The notes below the pieces were generated by a model. It worked only from the letters and a program-made list of their open reading frames with translations, ran no database searches and was not told the origin of the DNA. This document shows, in pieces, positions 22,613 to 25,010 of a DNA stretch of 25,010 bases; position 1 is the first letter of the stretch, and every line of letters begins with the position of its first letter. This stretch comes from Candidatus Neomicrothrix sp. UBA2974. GTDB taxonomy: Bacteria; Actinomycetota; Acidimicrobiia; Acidimicrobiales; MedAcidi-G1. Location of the stretch: the NCBI GenBank assembly GCA_002348705.1, contig DEAU01000015.1:1-25010 (forward strand), written 5' to 3'. Both the position numbers and the translations under genes were made by a program.

Positions 22613-25010
22613 CTAGGCGCGGGAGGTTTCCCGCTCCTCGAAGGTCTCGATCACATCGCCTTCCTTGAGGTCCTGATAATCAGACAGGCCTATACCACAC
22701 TCGTAACCTGCCTGAACCTCGCGGACATCCTCTTTGAAACGCTTGAGCGAACTGACGTCGCCCTTCCAGATGATGGCGCCCTCGCGCAGAAAGCGAACCT
22801 TAGAACCACGGGTGATGGTCCCATTGGTGACATAGCAGCCAGCCACCTTGCCGACCCGTGGCACCGAGAAGACTTCTCGGACCTCGGCATCACCGGTAAC
22901 GACCTCCTCGAATTCTGGCGCAAGCATGCCAAGCATGGCCGACTCGATGTCCTCAATCAGTTTGTAGATGATCTCGTAGGAACGGATCTCGACCTTCTCG
23001 GCCTCAGCCAACTCGCGGGCCTTGCGCTCCGGCCGGACATTGAAGCCAATGATGGTGGCGTTTGACGTAGCAGCCAACTGGATGTCGTTCTCGGTGATAC
23101 GACCCACAGCCCGGTGCACGAAGGCCAGCCTCACTTCCTCTCTCTCCAACTTGCGCAGACTCTCAGTGACCGCCTCTAGCGAACCATTGACATCAGCCTT
23201 GACGATCAGATTTAGCGTCGCCGCCTCGCCCTTTTGGATCTGCTCAAAGATGTCCTCTAGGCGGGCGCCCCCGGACAGAGCGTGTGCGTCGCGACCAATG
23301 TTGGCCTGACGACGCCAGTGGCCACGCTTATCGGCCACGCGGCCGGCAATCTTTTCGTTGGGAGCAACCACGAAACCCTCGCCTGCGTCGGCTACGTCCG
23401 AAAGACCTAGTACCTGAACCGGTGTCGACGGGCCGGCCTCTTTGACCTGCTTTCCCTGATCGTCGATTAGTGCCCGGACCCGACCCCATGCAGCTCCGGC
23501 AACCAGCGGATCGCCAACCTTCAGGGTTCCTCGTTGCACTAGGACAGTGGCCACTGGACCTCGCCCTATATCGAGGAACGACTCCAGCACAACACCCTGG
23601 GAACGGCCGTCGGGGTCGGCCCGCAGATCCTCAACTTCCGCGACCACGTTTAGGTTGTCAAGTAGATCGTCAATGCCCAGATTCTGCAGAGCTGAGACCT
23701 CTAGACATATGGTGTCTCCACCCCATGACTCAGGAACCAAATCGTGCTCGGCCAACTGACCCAGCACCTTCTGGGGGTCAGCATTGTCGCGATCGATCTT
23801 GTTGATGGCCACAAGGATTGGGACCTCAGCCGCCCGTGCGTGGTCCAGAGCTTCAAGTGTCTGGGGCATAACTCCATCGTCAGCTGCCACCACTAAGACC
23901 ACGATGTCGGTCGAACTGGCACCACGGGCCCGCATCGCGGTGAAGGCCTCATGGCCCGGAGTATCGATGAAGGTAAGGAGCTTTCCGTCACGCTCAGCTT
24001 GGTACGCACCAATGTGCTGGGTGATACCACCAGCTTCGTCGTCGACAACGTTCGCACTTCGGATTTGGTCCAAAAGTTTGGTCTTGCCATGGTCAACGTG
24101 ACCCATCACGGTGACGACCGGAGGACGAAACGGTGCTTCGTCATCGTCGAGGTCATCAACGACATCGAGTAGCTTGAGCAGTTCGACCTCCTGCTCCTCG
24201 CCCGGATCAACCATACGGATCTCGGCACCGATCTCTGCGGCAAAAAGCTCGATCATGTCATCAGACAGAGACTGGGTAGCCGTCACCATCTCTCCCTGCT
24301 GCATCAAGAAGCGGACTACATCAGCGGCAGTGCGATTTAGTTTGGGACCCAGGTCCAGCGCAGTACAGGCACGCTCGACAACGACCTCTCCTTCAGGAAC
24401 CGCTGCGTCGTCGGGCGTGTAGGAGGGGACATCCATCGGCTGGAGTTCCTCGCGGCGCCGGCGACGGCGACCCTTGCGACGCGGTGGGCGGCGCCCGCCA
24501 GGACCACCGCCCGGACCTCCAGGCCGCCCTCCTGGACCTCCGCCCGGACGACTACCAGGACCTCCTCCAGGCCGGCCAGGACCACCGCCCGCACCGGGCA
24601 CCGACTCTCGAGGACCACCCCCCATTGGTGGACGGCGACCTACCGGCGGTGGACTGCTCCGCCGGCCTGTAGGGGCAGCAGGGGCAGGCTCTTCGTTACG
24701 TCGACCACCTAGGCCCGGAGGCGGTGGAATCGGCTTACCTGACGAAGAGACCGGTGGACCAGGAGGTGGCGGAATGGGCTTGCCGGACGCCGAAAGTGGT
24801 GGCTTAGCACCAACCGGAGGCACCACTGGAGAGGTCTCGTCGGTGAGCTTCGCAGCCGGGTCAGGCACGCCGGGGGCAGCATCATTAGGGTCGGAACCAG
24901 CGGGGAGCGACGGCTCCGATGGAGCACTAGGCGTCGATACTGGTCGAGTTGGACCGGACGAACCGCTGGATGAGATAACACGGCGGGCAACCGGCTCCGG
25001 CTCAGCAACC
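22613..25010 (-). CDS. infB: Translation initiation factor IF-2 (5' end outside window)
   Basis: About 798 codons are visible; the frame is open at 25009, so the N terminus is missing. The GTG at 24868 is only an internal codon. A Pro/Ser-rich stretch and a Gly-Pro-Arg repeat region (about 24480-24650) ending in a block of arginines precede the IF2 N-terminal-like segment. The GTPase follows: G1 GHVDHGKT (24080-24103), G3 DTPGHE, G4 NKID and SAL. Domain II and the C-terminal fMet-tRNA-binding part (CGIGLSDYQDLKEGD) follow. IF-2 places initiator tRNA on the 30S subunit. The low-complexity N terminus is common in actinobacterial IF-2. Confidence 0.97.
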   Translation of the reverse strand, partial: VAEPEPVARRVISSSGSSGPTRPVSTPSAPSEPSLPAGSDPNDAAPGVPDPAAKLTDETSPVVPPVGAKPPLSASGKPIPPPPGPPVSSSGKPIPPPPGLGGRRNEEPAPAAPTGRRSSPPPVGRRPPMGGGPRESVPGAGGGPGRPGGGPGSRPGGGPGGRPGGPGGGPGGRRPPRRKGRRRRRREELQPMDVPSYTPDDAAVPEGEVVVERACTALDLGPKLNRTAADVVRFLMQQGEMVTATQSLSDDMIELFAAEIGAEIRMVDPGEEQEVELLKLLDVVDDLDDDEAPFRPPVVTVMGHVDHGKTKLLDQIRSANVVDDEAGGITQHIGAYQAERDGKLLTFIDTPGHEAFTAMRARGASSTDIVVLVVAADDGVMPQTLEALDHARAAEVPILVAINKIDRDNADPQKVLGQLAEHDLVPESWGGDTICLEVSALQNLGIDDLLDNLNVVAEVEDLRADPDGRSQGVVLESFLDIGRGPVATVLVQRGTLKVGDPLVAGAAWGRVRALIDDQGKQVKEAGPSTPVQVLGLSDVADAGEGFVVAPNEKIAGRVADKRGHWRRQANIGRDAHALSGGARLEDIFEQIQKGEAATLNLIVKADVNGSLEAVTESLRKLEREEVRLAFVHRAVGRITENDIQLAATSNATIIGFNVRPERKARELAEAEKVEIRSYEIIYKLIEDIESAMLGMLAPEFEEVVTGDAEVREVFSVPRVGKVAGCYVTNGTITRGSKVRFLREGAIIWKGDVSSLKRFKEDVREVQAGYECGIGLSDYQDLKEGDVIETFEERETSRA

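Noticed and set aside
24480..24650. Repeat tract resembling a tandem-repeat or CRISPR-like array
   Set aside because: The repeats are imperfect, lack spacers, and stay in frame within IF-2 as Gly-Pro-Arg codons.
1..25010. Mobile element, phage, defence or biosynthetic system
   Set aside because: No transposase, integrase, phage, toxin-antitoxin, restriction, polyketide or peptide-synthetase signature was seen in any frame, and gene order is conserved housekeeping throughout.

Overview
The window is a dense, almost entirely minus-strand run of conserved bacterial housekeeping genes. GC content is high and GTG/TTG starts are frequent. The order infB-rbfA-truB-(SDR)-ribF-(TauE)-[FMN riboswitch-ribE-ribBA-ribH]-rpsO-pnp-M16 peptidase-dapB-SURF1-HTH protein-dapA-rnj-ftsK-yrbG-rimO-pgsA-cinA matches the gene order of Actinobacteriota. 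My best guess is a free-living aerobe of the Acidimicrobiia type. That is inferred from gene order and protein flavour only, because there is no rRNA or marker search behind it. SURF1 suggests an aa3-type haem-copper oxidase, hence aerobic respiration.

All 21 minus-strand genes read right to left. From the right edge: infB (5' end outside the window), rbfA and truB form a tight translation/RNA-maturation cluster (22190-25010, plus truB to 21272). A 253-bp gap follows, then a short-chain dehydrogenase (20185-21018), ribF (FMN/FAD synthesis) and a TauE/SafE-type membrane exporter. The 365-bp gap at 18038-18402 holds a clear FMN riboswitch (18177-18335) that should control ribE-ribBA-ribH. These three genes overlap one another by their stop and start codons. 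ribD is not here.

The only plus-strand gene is a small VOC/glyoxalase-fold protein (15214-15654). It looks leaderless, converges on ribH over a perfect 9-bp hairpin, and diverges from rpsO. Next come rpsO and pnp (S15 and PNPase), an M16 zinc peptidase, then dapB and dapA (lysine/diaminopimelate synthesis) with a SURF1 gene and an unrecognised winged-helix-like protein between them. RNase J, the FtsK translocase, a Ca2+/cation antiporter, RimO, PgsA and the start of CinA complete the left side. The yrbG-rimO-pgsA genes are joined by stop/start overlaps.

I found no mobile element, CRISPR array, tRNA/rRNA, toxin-antitoxin, defence or biosynthetic island, and no convincing undescribed multi-gene system. 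What merits a second look is mostly regulatory: the riboswitch expression platform, several GC-rich hairpins placed directly against start codons (pnp, the M16 gene, ftsK), an I-shaped bidirectional terminator, a direct repeat ahead of dapB, and one conserved-looking gene of unknown role.
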